Below are positions 34,940 through 44,503 of a stretch of DNA of 64,000 nt, piece after piece. This DNA comes from Parabacteroides sp. 52. Lineage in GTDB: Bacteria > Bacteroidota > Bacteroidia > Bacteroidales > Tannerellaceae. The notes below the pieces were generated by a model. The model searched no databases, had not been told where the DNA came from, and worked only from the letters and a program-made list of their open reading frames with translations. The DNA is taken from positions 124,001 through 188,000 of the forward strand of contig NZ_QVMG01000001.1 of assembly GCF_010500925.1 (NCBI RefSeq). Reading direction: 5' to 3'. Each line of letters begins with the position of its first letter. Position 1 is the stretch's first letter. A program made the translations under genes and the position numbers.

Positions 34940-36625
34940 ATGGCAGACGATAAAAAAGTTATTTTTTCAATGGTAGGGGTAAGTAAGGTATTCCCTCCTC
35001 AAAAGCAAGTTTTAAAAAATATCTACTTATCTTTCTTTTATGGTGCTAAGATTGGCATTATCGGGTTAAACGGCTCTGGTAAATCAACACTTCTGAAGAT
35101 TATTGCAGGCATAGAGAAAGAATATCAGGGAGAAGTAGTTTTCTCTCCGGGATATTCCGTTGGTTATCTGGAACAAGATCCGCAATTGGAAGCAGGTAAA
35201 ACAGTAAAAGAGATTGTACAAGAAGGCGTACAAGAGATTGTTGACACCTTAAAAGAATATGAAGAAGTAAATGAAAAGTTTGGTGATCCGGAGGTATTAG
35301 AAGATCCGGATAAAATGGATGCATTAATCACCCGCCAGGCTGTATTACAAGATAAAATTGATGCGACCGATGCCTGGAACCTGGATAGTCGCTTGGAGCG
35401 CGCCATGGATGCACTTCGTTGTCCTCCTGAAGATCAACAGGTTGACACATTATCCGGAGGAGAGCGCCGCCGGGTTGCTCTTTGTAGACTGCTGCTTCAA
35501 CAACCCGATGTCTTATTACTTGATGAACCGACGAACCATTTGGATGCCGAATCCATTGATTGGTTGGAACAACATCTGCAACAATATGCCGGAACGGTGA
35601 TCTGCATCACGCACGACCGTTATTTCCTCGACCATGTAGCAGGTTGGATATTGGAGCTGGATCGTGGGGAAGGAATACCCTGGAAAGGCAATTATTCCTC
35701 TTGGTTAGACCAGAAAACCAAACGCATGGCTCAAGAAGAGAAACAAGTCAGCAAGCGTCGTAAGACATTGGAACGGGAATTAGAATGGATCAATATGGCT
35801 CCCAAAGCTCGGCAAGCCAAAGGTAAAGCCCGTTTGAACTCCTATGAGAAATTACTGAATGAGGATCAGGTGGAACGGGAAGCCAAACTGGAACTTTTCA
35901 TCCCCAACGGTCCGCGTTTAGGCAATAAAGTAATAGAGGCACAACATGTAGCGAAAGCTTTTGGCGAAAAGTTACTCTTTGACGATCTGAACTTTATGCT
36001 TCCTCCCAATGGTATTGTGGGTGTGATCGGTCCGAACGGTGCCGGTAAAACAACCCTGTTTAAGATGATTATGGAGATGGAAAGTATAGATAAAGGAAGC
36101 TTTGACGTGGGTGAAACCGTGAGTGTTGCCTATGCCGACCAGACCCATAAAGATATCGATCCGAACAAAACCGTTTATCAGGTGATATCCGGCGGACAAG
36201 AGTTGATTCGTGTAGGAGATAAAGAAGTAAATGCCCGTGCTTATCTTTCTAAATTCAACTTCAACGGAGCAGATCAGGAAAAGGCGTGTAATGTATTGTC
36301 TGGCGGAGAGAAAAATCGTTTGCATTTAGCCTTGACACTCAAAGCCGGAGGCAATGTATTACTCTTAGATGAGCCTACCAATGACATTGACGTAAATACC
36401 TTACGGGCTTTGGAAGAAGGCTTGGAGAACTTCGCCGGTTGTGCCGTTGTGATTTCCCACGACCGTTGGTTCCTGGACCGTATATGTACCCACATACTCT
36501 CTTTCGAAGGAGATTCGAATGTTGTCTATTACGAAGGAACCTATTCCGAATACGAAGAATACAAACGCAAACAATCGGGCTATGAAGAACCCAAAAGGGT
36601 TCGATACCGCAAATTAATAAACTAA
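34940..36625 (+). CDS. ettA: ABC-F protein EttA, energy-dependent translational throttle
   Basis: A 561-residue ABC-F ATPase that acts on the ribosomal E site and gates translation by ATP/ADP ratio in the EttA family. Two ABC cassettes are visible: Walker A GLNGSGKST and GPNGAGKTT, signatures LSGGERRRVAL and LSGGEKNRLHL, Walker B LLLDEPTNHLD and LLLDEPTNDID. The length, the first-cassette arm and the PtIM-type linker of about 80 residues fit EttA and not Uup. The DUF1080 gene follows by 14 bases. Confidence 0.94.
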   Translation: MADDKKVIFSMVGVSKVFPPQKQVLKNIYLSFFYGAKIGIIGLNGSGKSTLLKIIAGIEKEYQGEVVFSPGYSVGYLEQDPQLEAGKTVKEIVQEGVQEIVDTLKEYEEVNEKFGDPEVLEDPDKMDALITRQAVLQDKIDATDAWNLDSRLERAMDALRCPPEDQQVDTLSGGERRRVALCRLLLQQPDVLLLDEPTNHLDAESIDWLEQHLQQYAGTVICITHDRYFLDHVAGWILELDRGEGIPWKGNYSSWLDQKTKRMAQEEKQVSKRRKTLERELEWINMAPKARQAKGKARLNSYEKLLNEDQVEREAKLELFIPNGPRLGNKVIEAQHVAKAFGEKLLFDDLNFMLPPNGIVGVIGPNGAGKTTLFKMIMEMESIDKGSFDVGETVSVAYADQTHKDIDPNKTVYQVISGGQELIRVGDKEVNARAYLSKFNFNGADQEKACNVLSGGEKNRLHLALTLKAGGNVLLLDEPTNDIDVNTLRALEEGLENFAGCAVVISHDRWFLDRICTHILSFEGDSNVVYYEGTYSEYEEYKRKQSGYEEPKRVRYRKLIN

Positions 36626-36639
36626 TAATCCCCCCTGCC

Positions 36640-37293
36640 ATGAAAAAAAGGATCTTCTCATTCGCAGTACTAATCGCTGCACTCCTAGGCTCCCTGACGG
36701 AGGCTAACGGTCAAAAGGTTGAAAAACTATTTAACGGTAAAGACTTATCAAACTGGAACTTTGTTGTAGACAAAAACGCGGTATCTGCCGATCAGGTTTT
36801 TTCTATAAAAGACGGAGTGATACATATTACCGGCAACCCTTTCGGTTATATGTATACGAAAGAAAAGTATGCCAATTATAAATTACACGTAGAATGGTGT
36901 TACCCCAAAGAGGCAACTAATAGCGGTATCTTTCTGTTGATAGAAGAAGTAAGAGACGGCAATCCATTCCCCAATGGTATAGAATGTCAGTTGGCCGCCG
37001 GTAAAGCCGGAGACTTTGTTCTTTTAGGAGGCTCTGATCTGTTCGAGTTTCACCAAAGACCCGGCACGAAACGTCCGGCATTCCCTGTTGTTGCCAAAGC
37101 GAATCCTTCCAGTGAAAAAGAAGCAGGAGAATGGAATTCGGCAAACATCTTTGTCAAAGACGGTACCATCACCGTATTTATCAACGGAGTATACCAAAAC
37201 ACGGGAACCAACAAAGTCAAATCAGGACATATCGGTTTACAGAGTGAAGGGAAAGACATCCTATTTCGCAACGTGACAGTGACGAAAATGTGA
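36640..37293 (+). CDS. DUF1080 (3-keto-disaccharide hydrolase-like) exported protein
   Basis: A 217-residue protein with a Sec signal (IFSFAVLIAALLGSLTEANGQ region) and one DUF1080 domain: KLFNGKDLSNW at the start, SGIFLLIEE, GIECQLAAGKAGDF and the C-terminal HIGLQSEGKDILFRN. The fold is a concanavalin-like beta sandwich; some members cleave 3-keto-glycosides, others have no known substrate. It shares a transcript with ettA, which is functionally unexplained. Confidence 0.88.
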   Translation: MKKRIFSFAVLIAALLGSLTEANGQKVEKLFNGKDLSNWNFVVDKNAVSADQVFSIKDGVIHITGNPFGYMYTKEKYANYKLHVEWCYPKEATNSGIFLLIEEVRDGNPFPNGIECQLAAGKAGDFVLLGGSDLFEFHQRPGTKRPAFPVVAKANPSSEKEAGEWNSANIFVKDGTITVFINGVYQNTGTNKVKSGHIGLQSEGKDILFRNVTVTKM

Positions 37294-37318
37294 TTACGTC
37301 TTGATATACAAGAAAAAG

Positions 37319-37350
37319 AAAAGAGAGTGCCCGAAGGACACTCTCTTTTT
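37319..37350. terminator. Bidirectional terminator between DUF1080 gene and pfp
   Basis: AAAAGAGAGTG pairs with CACTCTCTTTT, capped by CCCGAAGG. T-rich tails occur on both strands, so it can serve both converging genes. Confidence 0.85.
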
Positions 37351-37372
37351 GTATCGTATCTATACGATGTAA

Positions 37373-39019
37373 TTATTTGGCTTGTTCCAACTGCAATGTT
37401 TTTGTTGGAGCATCACATACTTCTGTCGGACCGAAATATTGGATAGGGCCCGGATACACATAACTGGTTGTTTCTGCCCAACTGTCACGGTTCTTAGCGA
37501 AGGTCTTAAATGGAGCTCCATCAAGTTTCACCAAAGCTTTCTGGATCACCGGTTTCATTTCTCCGTGACGACGTTCCATATTCATCATCATGGTAACCGG
37601 AATACCTCCGGCAATCCATTTTTCAGCAGGAGCTGTCGTATTACGTACGGATGACATATAACCTGTCTTACCCGAAGCGATCAGACAAGAAGCTGTATAA
37701 CCCAATGAATAACAATAGTCGGCATCATAATTAGATGGAGCGGCGCAACGTCCTTCGTAACCGAAGAAATGATGCAATGCAGAGAATTTACCTACATACT
37801 TACCTTCTTTCTTCCATTCATCCAATTTCTTTCCAACCATTTCAGAAAGCAATTTTTCTGTTTCGATCAAGGATACCTGTACATTACCGTGCGGGTCGCG
37901 ATCCAATGTCAACTGACGGGCCACTCCCTCAGGCAGACTGGCATACAGGTCTGAGTTGTCTTTTGTCAGTTTGCTGATAATATAAGCCCGTTGTTCGCTT
38001 TTCTTGATCATCTTGAACTCACCGTCATGTTTAGCCAGGTAATCATTCAACTCGGCAATCAGGCGTTTCATAGCAGGAACAAACTCGATCAATCCTTCCG
38101 GAATCAATACCGTTCCAAAGTTATTACCTTTCTCTGCACGTTTGGCAACAACAGAAGCAATATAAGTCACGATATCATCCAAAGACATATTCTTTGCTTC
38201 TACCTCTTCTGAAACAATACAGATATTCGGTTGCGTCTGCAAAGCACATTCCAAAGCAATATGCGAAGCCGAACGTCCCATCAACTTAATAAAGTGCCAG
38301 TATTTCTGCGCTGAGTTACAGTCTCTCTCTATATTTCCGATCACCTCTGAATATACTTTACAAGCCGTGTCGAAACCAAAAGAAGTCTCGATCTGTTCGT
38401 TCTTCAAGTCTCCGTCAATCGTTTTCGGACAGCCGATAACCTGCACACCGGCATCAATCGCTTTATAGTATTCAGCCAGTACACAGGCATTTGTATTAGA
38501 GTCGTCCCCACCGATAATCACCAAGGCTGTGATATTCAATTTCTTCAGAATTTCCAATCCTTTATCAAACTGTTCCGTTGTTTCCAGTTTAGTACGACCC
38601 GAACCGATCATATCGAAACCACCCGTATTGCGATACTCGTCAATAATATCGGATGTCAATTCTTTGTATTTATGGTCGATCAACCCACCAGGTCCTAAGA
38701 TAAAACCATACAAGCGGGAATTATCATTTACAGCTTTGATACCATCGAACAAACCGGCAATAACATTGTGTCCGCCAGGAGCCTGTCCTCCGGAAAGAAT
38801 CACCCCTACGTTGACAGCAGGAAGCTTTTCAGGAGCGCTGCTCTTTTCAAAAGTAATGATAGGCATTCCGTATGTGTTAGGAAACAACTCTTTGATCTCT
38901 TCCTGATCGGCTACTGATTGGGTATATTCACCGTCTACCGCTTTTACGGCACCTTTTAATGCAACTGGAACCTTGGGTTGGTAAGCTGCTCTTGCAATTT
39001 GTAAAGCACTCTTTGTCAT
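37373..39019 (-). CDS. pfp: PPi-dependent 6-phosphofructokinase
   Basis: Diphosphate--fructose-6-phosphate 1-phosphotransferase, reversible glycolytic enzyme. The 548-residue protein belongs to the long PPi-PFK class. It has the PPi-specificity motif [11 protein letters not shown], the catalytic [10 protein letters not shown] (TIDxD), the [13 protein letters not shown] loop and [10 protein letters not shown]. The ATG at 39019 (MTKSALQIA) is preferred over an upstream one at 39049. It is divergent from the ABC-F gene. With PPDK it makes glycolysis PPi-linked. Confidence 0.95.
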   Translation of the reverse strand: MTKSALQIARAAYQPKVPVALKGAVKAVDGEYTQSVADQEEIKELFPNTYGMPIITFEKSSAPEKLPAVNVGVILSGGQAPGGHNVIAGLFDGIKAVNDNSRLYGFILGPGGLIDHKYKELTSDIIDEYRNTGGFDMIGSGRTKLETTEQFDKGLEILKKLNITALVIIGGDDSNTNACVLAEYYKAIDAGVQVIGCPKTIDGDLKNEQIETSFGFDTACKVYSEVIGNIERDCNSAQKYWHFIKLMGRSASHIALECALQTQPNICIVSEEVEAKNMSLDDIVTYIASVVAKRAEKGNNFGTVLIPEGLIEFVPAMKRLIAELNDYLAKHDGEFKMIKKSEQRAYIISKLTKDNSDLYASLPEGVARQLTLDRDPHGNVQVSLIETEKLLSEMVGKKLDEWKKEGKYVGKFSALHHFFGYEGRCAAPSNYDADYCYSLGYTASCLIASGKTGYMSSVRNTTAPAEKWIAGGIPVTMMMNMERRHGEMKPVIQKALVKLDGAPFKTFAKNRDSWAETTSYVYPGPIQYFGPTEVCDAPTKTLQLEQAK

Positions 39020-39130
39020 ATTCTTGTATTTGTTTTTGAGAATGAGCATATACGCTATTAAAAGCGGTGCAAATATCGCTATTTTTTTTCAATCTGAAAA
39101 GGAGATAGATGAATTCTCCCTCTTCTTTTA

Positions 39131-39138
39131 TATCTTTG
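39131..39138 (+). promoter_or_regulatory. -7 box of the second ABC-F gene
   Basis: TATCTTTG lies 23 bases before the ATG at 39162. Confidence 0.5.
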
Positions 39139-39161
39139 CGCCCGCACAAAGTATAGAAAGA

Positions 39162-41099
39162 ATGGTCTCAGTTGAAAAGCTAACAGTTGATTTTGGAGGA
39201 TTTACATTGTTTGACGATGTATCCTTTGTGGTAAATAAAAAAGACCGCATTGCCCTGGTCGGTAAAAACGGGGCAGGCAAGTCGACCCTGTTGAAAATAT
39301 TTGCAGGCATACAGCAACCCACCTCCGGAACAGTCAGCCTACCCAAAGATGTAACGATCGGCTATCTTCCTCAACAAATGAAGTTGACAGACAGCCACAC
39401 CGTACGCGAAGAAGCCGAACTTGCTTTCATGCATATCCGTGAGATGGAAAAGGAGATAGAGGCCTTGAACCTACAATTAAGCGAACGCACGGATTATGAA
39501 TCCGAGACCTATCAGAAAATTATCGATCGCGTGACTCACCTGAACGAACATTTTCTACTCATGGGAGGAAACAACTTTCAGGCCGAACTGGAGCGTACTT
39601 TACTGGGATTGGGCTTTTCACGAAATGATTTCGAACGTCCGACCTCTGAATTCAGTGGAGGATGGCGTATGCGTATCGAGCTGGCCAAATTATTACTGCG
39701 TCAACCCGATATTCTTTTGTTGGATGAGCCGACGAACCATTTGGATATAGAATCCATACAATGGCTGGAAAACTTCATTGCCACCCGTGCCAATGCAGTC
39801 ATACTTGTTTCACACGACCGGGCATTCATTGATAATACGACCTTGCGAACGATTGAAATCGAATTAGGTAATATATATGATTACAAAGTCAGCTATTCCC
39901 AATATGTCGTACTTCGCCAGGAACGCCGCGAACAACAACTGCGTGCCTATGAAAATCAACAAAAAAAGCTGGCCGATACGGAAGCTTTCATTGAAAGGTT
40001 TCGTTACAAAGCGACAAAAGCCGTACAGGTGCAGTCACGTATCAAACAACTGGATAAAGTTGAACGTATCGAGGTTGACGATGTCGACACGGCTATGCTC
40101 AGCCTCAAATTTCCTCCGGCTCCCCGCTCGGGCTCTTACCCGGTAATAATGGAAGAGGTAGCAAAAAGTTATGGAAACCACCTGATCTTCAATCATGTCA
40201 CCTTCACCATCAACCGGGGAGACAAAGTGGCTTTCGTCGGAAAAAACGGAGAAGGTAAATCGACATTGGTCAAGTGTATCATGGATGAAATCGATTATAC
40301 CGGTAAGTTGCAGTTGGGACACAACGTGAAAATCGGTTACTTCGCGCAAAACCAGGCACAGCTATTGGATGAAAACATGACCGTATTCGAGACGATCGAT
40401 TACGTCGCCCAAGGGGATATCCGTACCAAAATACGGGATATACTCGGTGCATTCATGTTTGGTGGCGAAGCCTCTGATAAAAAAGTGAAGGTGCTTTCCG
40501 GAGGGGAACGCAGCCGGTTGGCCATGATCCGCCTTTTGTTGGAACCTGTCAACCTATTGATCCTCGACGAACCGACCAACCACCTGGATATGCGCTCGAA
40601 AGATGTATTGAAAGAAGCTCTCCGGGAGTTTGACGGAACAGTCATTCTTGTTTCTCACGACCGTGAGTTCCTCGATGGATTGGTAGACAAAGTATACGAA
40701 TTCGGCAACCAGCGGGTAATCGAACATCTGGGAGGTATCTATGCCTTTCTGGAACGTAAAAAAATGGATAACCTGCGTGAATTGGAACGATCTACCCCAT
40801 CCGCTTCGTCCCATACGGAAGAAAACGGCATGCAGCCCTCTACGAATAAATTGTCTTACGAAGCCCGTAAAGAACAAAGCCGTATCCTAAAAAAATTAGA
40901 AAAGGCCATTACTGAGGCAGAAACTAAAATAACCAGCCTGGAAGAATCCATCTCCACCCTCGAAAGCCAACTGGCCACACCGGAAGGTTCCTCTGATGTT
41001 TCATTGTATACCGAATACGCTGCCCTGAAAAAACAACTGGCAGATACCATGGACAACTGGACAGAGCTCACGATAGAGTTAGAAAATCAGACAAATTAA
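39162..41099 (+). CDS. ABC-F family ATPase (Uup-like)
   Basis: A 645-residue ABC-F protein. Two cassettes: Walker A GKNGAGKST and GKNGEGKST, signatures FSGGWRMRIEL and LSGGERSRLAM, Walker B LLLDEPTNHLD and LILDEPTNHLD. It ends in a coiled coil (about residues 560-640) rich in Lys/Glu heptads, as in Uup or YheS relatives. These proteins act on ribosomes, and some confer antibiotic protection; nothing here indicates resistance. The in-frame extension to 39024 is excluded by the promoter. Repeat E3 lies just past its stop. Confidence 0.9.
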   Translation: MVSVEKLTVDFGGFTLFDDVSFVVNKKDRIALVGKNGAGKSTLLKIFAGIQQPTSGTVSLPKDVTIGYLPQQMKLTDSHTVREEAELAFMHIREMEKEIEALNLQLSERTDYESETYQKIIDRVTHLNEHFLLMGGNNFQAELERTLLGLGFSRNDFERPTSEFSGGWRMRIELAKLLLRQPDILLLDEPTNHLDIESIQWLENFIATRANAVILVSHDRAFIDNTTLRTIEIELGNIYDYKVSYSQYVVLRQERREQQLRAYENQQKKLADTEAFIERFRYKATKAVQVQSRIKQLDKVERIEVDDVDTAMLSLKFPPAPRSGSYPVIMEEVAKSYGNHLIFNHVTFTINRGDKVAFVGKNGEGKSTLVKCIMDEIDYTGKLQLGHNVKIGYFAQNQAQLLDENMTVFETIDYVAQGDIRTKIRDILGAFMFGGEASDKKVKVLSGGERSRLAMIRLLLEPVNLLILDEPTNHLDMRSKDVLKEALREFDGTVILVSHDREFLDGLVDKVYEFGNQRVIEHLGGIYAFLERKKMDNLRELERSTPSASSHTEENGMQPSTNKLSYEARKEQSRILKKLEKAITEAETKITSLEESISTLESQLATPEGSSDVSLYTEYAALKKQLADTMDNWTELTIELENQTN

Positions 41100-41119
41100 A
41101 CTCCCAAACAAAAGGGAGT
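41100..41119. terminator. Small hairpin after the ABC-F gene
   Basis: ACTCCC, 8 bases, GGGAGT directly at the stop codon. It lacks a T tract. GGGAG can also pair with CTCCC at 41221-41225 on the far side of E3, giving two exclusive structures. Confidence 0.4.
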
Positions 41120-41123
41120 ATAT

Positions 41124-41213
41124 TATTGCCGATGGGCATCGACAGTATTGCCGAAGCTGATCGGCAATATTGCTGAAGCGCATCGTCAATATTGTCGATG
41201 CCCATCGGCAATA
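41124..41213. repeat. Family E palindromic array, copy E3
   Basis: Four 16-nt units at 41128, 41150, 41172 and 41194 (GCCGATGGGCATCGAC, GCCGAAGCTGATCGGC, GCTGAAGCGCATCGTC, GTCGATGCCCATCGGC) with spacers AGTATT, AATATT and AATATT. Units 1 and 4 are exact reverse complements and the ends are TATT/AATA. It begins 25 bases after the ABC-F stop, and its closest relative is E4. Confidence 0.92.
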
Positions 41214-41863
41214 GAATCCCCTCCCCTATTTGACACAAAAAACGCGGAATCAATACATTCAATTTGAAACCAAAACATCCACAAACAGGAACACATTGCT
41301 CACAAAACACCATATTACACTTTTACAAATTCACTTCATAACAAAGGATAGTATCATTTTAATAGTTTAATACTCAATTAAGATAAATATTATTATCAAA
41401 AACACACAAATTCAAACAAATTACTATCTCTTCAACGGGAGCAGGAATCAGAAACTATCTTTTATCTTGTAAATATTGCGAAATAAGAATAATATGACAA
41501 CCTTTGCAGTGTTGTAAGTTTCTTTTTAACATTAAAACAACAAAAAAAAGAGATTTACGAAAGCAATAGATATCAGAAACGATCATTTTATATCCATTGT
41601 TTAAAAAAGAAGGTAAATATCCAGCAAAGTGGACAAAAACTCAAATTCACAACATTATGATGATCTACTTCTATTTATATCCTCGCATACAAAATCCCCG
41701 ATAAGGGGAAATCTATAAAAAGAGCAGCGGATTGAAATAACGCGGAATGTCATTTCATCCATACAAGCCGGAAGGGCAATCCTTACCGGACAGGGAGAGG
41801 TACAGCCTTTCCCTAATACAAAAACAATCGTTTAAGTATTTAACATTCAAAAGAATAATCAAA
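41214..41863. other. Upstream region of the nitrogen cluster
   Basis: About 650 AT-rich bases between E3 and the outer-membrane protein gene. A short TCCCC/GGGGA hairpin lies at 41695-41709. I searched by eye for a TAnnTTTG box and for a GG-N10-GC sigma-54 promoter and found neither convincingly. An in-frame upstream ATG at 41747 is not supported as a start. Confidence 0.45.
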
Positions 41864-42568
41864 ATGAAACGAATATATTTTATCGCCTGTTTATTTCTTC
41901 TTCCCGTTTGCATGCAAGCGCAAGAAGAAAAAGAAAGTAAAGTCTCTTTCGACCTGGGAGCCGATTTAGTCAGCTCGTATGTATGGCGTGGAGCCTATCA
42001 GACAAGTGCCGCTATCCAACCTTCCATGGGTCTGACGGTTGGAGGATTCTCCTTATCCGCATGGGGTAGCGTTCCTTTCTCCGGAACAGCTAAAGAAGTC
42101 GATTTTACTCTTGGGTATGAGCTTGGTGGCTTATCCGTAGCCATCACCGATTACTGGTGGGCCGGTGAAAGTGCCTACAAATACTTCACCTACGATGCAC
42201 ACAAAACGGCACACCACTTCGAAGCTTCCTTAAGCTACTCATTGCCCGTGGAAAAGTTTCCGCTCTCTCTTTCCTGGAACACGATGTTTGCTGGTGAGGA
42301 CTACTACAAAGCGGACGGCAAAAGAGCCTATTCTACGTATGTATCAGCGGGCTATCCATTTCGTATAAAAGGGGTTGGCCTGGAAGCTGAAATCGGACTT
42401 ACTCCCTGGGAAGGGATGTATGCGGACGGATTTGCTGTTGTCAACATCGGACTGAAAGCTTCAAAAGAAATCCGTATTACGGACGGGTTCTCATTACCCG
42501 TATTCGCACAAGTCCTGGCAAATCCGGAAGCAGAGGATATATTTCTCGTATTTGGACTTAGTTTTTAA
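41864..42568 (+). CDS. Outer-membrane beta-barrel protein of the ammonium cluster (TorF-like)
   Basis: A 234-residue exported protein with signal peptide (IYFIACLFLLPVCMQAQ). The mature part is alternating beta strands with aromatic girdles (SSYVWRGAYQTSAAIQPS, ITDYWWAGES) and a C-terminal FVL-type strand ending in Phe (IFLVFGLSF), as expected of an outer-membrane barrel. It resembles the putative porin family TorF. It begins 24 bases before the P-II gene and likely forms an operon with amt, suggesting a role in ammonium entry across the outer membrane (inference). Confidence 0.75.
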   Translation: MKRIYFIACLFLLPVCMQAQEEKESKVSFDLGADLVSSYVWRGAYQTSAAIQPSMGLTVGGFSLSAWGSVPFSGTAKEVDFTLGYELGGLSVAITDYWWAGESAYKYFTYDAHKTAHHFEASLSYSLPVEKFPLSLSWNTMFAGEDYYKADGKRAYSTYVSAGYPFRIKGVGLEAEIGLTPWEGMYADGFAVVNIGLKASKEIRITDGFSLPVFAQVLANPEAEDIFLVFGLSF

Positions 42569-42592
42569 GTATTCATTAAAAAAGGCAAAAAG

Positions 42593-42949
42593 ATGAAAAA
42601 GATTGAAGCAATTATTCGCAAAACTAAATTCGATGACGTGAAAGAAGCGTTAGACTCCATCAACATCGAATGGTTCTCTTACTACGATGTAAGAGGTGTC
42701 GGGAAAGCCCGGCAGGGACGTATTTACCGTGGTGTCATTTACGACACCAGCTGTATTGAACGAATTTTGATAAGTATTATCGTTCGTGATAAAAATGTAC
42801 AAAAGACGATAGATGCTATACAGGAAGCTGCGCAGACCGGTGAAATTGGGGACGGACGAATCTTTGTCATTCCGGTAGAAAATGCAGTGCGCATCCGAAC
42901 AGGGGAACAAGGTGATATTGCTCTGTACAATGCCGAGCATGAAGAATAA
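42593..42949 (+). CDS. glnB: P-II family nitrogen regulatory protein
   Basis: A 118-residue trimeric P-II protein that senses 2-oxoglutarate/ATP/ADP and controls the ammonium channel. It starts KKIEAIIRKTKFDDVKEAL, has the T-loop tyrosines in IYRGVIYD, and ends with TGEIGDGRIFVIPVENAVRIRTGE. The T-loop base differs from proteobacterial GlnB (DTSCIERI in place of VVDFLPKV). It sits directly before amt, the usual GlnK-AmtB pairing. Confidence 0.95.
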   Translation: MKKIEAIIRKTKFDDVKEALDSINIEWFSYYDVRGVGKARQGRIYRGVIYDTSCIERILISIIVRDKNVQKTIDAIQEAAQTGEIGDGRIFVIPVENAVRIRTGEQGDIALYNAEHEE

Positions 42950-42981
42950 TAGAGCCATTAACATATAAAAGACAACAAAAC

Positions 42982-44346
42982 ATGAAACGAATACTATTTA
43001 TATCCATTTTACTTTTTTCGGTCTTCGCGGCATTCGCACAGACTACCGAAACGGTGGCTGAATCTACAACTGTAGAAGGAGCTGCAACATTCGACAGCAT
43101 TGCTGATCTTGCCTTATCACTCGATACAGTGTGGATGTTGTTGGCTGCCATGCTCGTGTTTTTTATGCAGCCGGGCTTTGCCTTGGTTGAAGCCGGTTTT
43201 ACCCGTATGAAGAGTACGGCGAACATTCTGATGAAGAACTTTGTCGATTTCACCTTGGGATCGATTCTGTTCTTTGCCGTAGGGTTTGGATTGATGTTTG
43301 GAACCGGTGCTTTTGCCGGTACGCCGAATTTCTTTCAAATAGATTTCCTGGAAATGGAACTGCCTGTCGAAGGATTCCTGATTTTCCAAACCGTGTTCTG
43401 CGCCACTGCCGCTACCATTGTTTCGGGAGCCATGGCCGAACGGACTAAATTCCACATGTACCTAATTTACACCGTTTGCATCAGTGTATTGATTTATCCG
43501 GTCTCAGGACACTGGACCTGGGGAGGCGGCTGGCTGATGAACGGCGAGGAAGGCAGTTTCATGATGAACCTCTTCGGAACAACCTTCCATGATTTTGCCG
43601 GATCAACCATTGTCCATTCCGTCGGTGGCTGGATAGCCTTGGTCGGAGCCTGGATTGTCGGCCCGCGTATGGGTAAGTATGGAAAAGATGGGAAGTCGAA
43701 AGCTATTCCGGGACATAACTTAACGATTGGTGCACTGGGTGTTTTCATTCTCTGGTTCGGATGGTTCGGTTTTAACCCCGGCTCCCAATTAGCCGCCTCA
43801 GGAGAAGAAAACCGTATAGCTATCTCACATGTATTTCTGACAACCAACTTAGCAGCCTGCGGAGGTGGATTTGCCTCTCTTATAACAGCCTGGTGGCGCT
43901 ACAAAAAGCCTTCTTTATCACTGACGCTGAATGGTATATTAGCCGGACTGGTGGCTATCACAGCCGGATGTGATATGGTTTCTCCCGTAGGTGCTTTAAT
44001 CATTGGTATCCTCGCCGGTATCCTGATGGTGTTCTCCGTAGAGTTTATCGACCGTATTCTCAAGATCGACGATCCTGTCGGTGCATCCACCGTACATGGT
44101 GTTTGCGGTGTCTTCGGAACACTGATGACCGGACTATTCTCCACCAGCGAAGGATTGTTCTATGGACAGGGTTGGAGCTTCCTCGGGGCACAGGCCTTCG
44201 GAGCTGCCGTTGTCGGAGTATGGGCACTCGGAATGGGCTTCATCATTTTCAAGTCATTGGATAAACTCTTCGGACTTCGTGTTTCTAAACGCGTGGAAGA
44301 AGAAGGCTTGGATATATACGAACATGGTGAAACAGCCTACAACTAA
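42982..44346 (+). CDS. amt: Ammonium transporter
   Basis: A 454-residue Amt channel in the inner membrane. A signal-like N-terminus (ILFISILLFSVFAAFAQ) precedes 11 membrane helices. Landmarks are FFMQPGFALVEAGF, GSTIVHSVGGW, the pore His segments and DDPVGASTVHGVCG near the C-terminus. It lies 32 bases after the P-II gene. The P-II protein probably blocks it when nitrogen is plentiful. Confidence 0.97.
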   Translation: MKRILFISILLFSVFAAFAQTTETVAESTTVEGAATFDSIADLALSLDTVWMLLAAMLVFFMQPGFALVEAGFTRMKSTANILMKNFVDFTLGSILFFAVGFGLMFGTGAFAGTPNFFQIDFLEMELPVEGFLIFQTVFCATAATIVSGAMAERTKFHMYLIYTVCISVLIYPVSGHWTWGGGWLMNGEEGSFMMNLFGTTFHDFAGSTIVHSVGGWIALVGAWIVGPRMGKYGKDGKSKAIPGHNLTIGALGVFILWFGWFGFNPGSQLAASGEENRIAISHVFLTTNLAACGGGFASLITAWWRYKKPSLSLTLNGILAGLVAITAGCDMVSPVGALIIGILAGILMVFSVEFIDRILKIDDPVGASTVHGVCGVFGTLMTGLFSTSEGLFYGQGWSFLGAQAFGAAVVGVWALGMGFIIFKSLDKLFGLRVSKRVEEEGLDIYEHGETAYN

Positions 44347-44351
44347 TAACT

Positions 44352-44495
44352 AATTGAAAATGGAAAGTTGAAAGTTGAATTGCAAATCGCTTAGCGGAGC
44401 GCAGAGCAAAATGGATTCACTCTCAACCTTCACTTTCAACTTTCACTTTTCAATTTTCACTTTTCAATTAACTAATCATTTTCAACTTTCAACTT
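44352..44495. repeat. Family R heptad-arm repeat, copy R1
   Basis: The left arm is GAAAGTT-type heptads (44353-44382), followed by a fixed core of about 50 bases starting CAAATCGCTTAGCGGAGCGC, then inverted CAACTTTC-type arms to 44495. The core is identical to that in R2. The arms can fold together into a long hairpin. It separates amt from asnA. Confidence 0.85.
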
Positions 44496-44503
44496 ATATA
44501 ATT

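Noticed and set aside
41400..41863. Sigma-54 promoter for the nitrogen cluster
   Set aside because: No GG-N10-GC match was found; the nearest sequence (GACAACCTTTGC) has wrong spacing.
44375..44503. N-terminal extension of AsnA
   Set aside because: It would be translation of repeat R1; the family start is at 44504.
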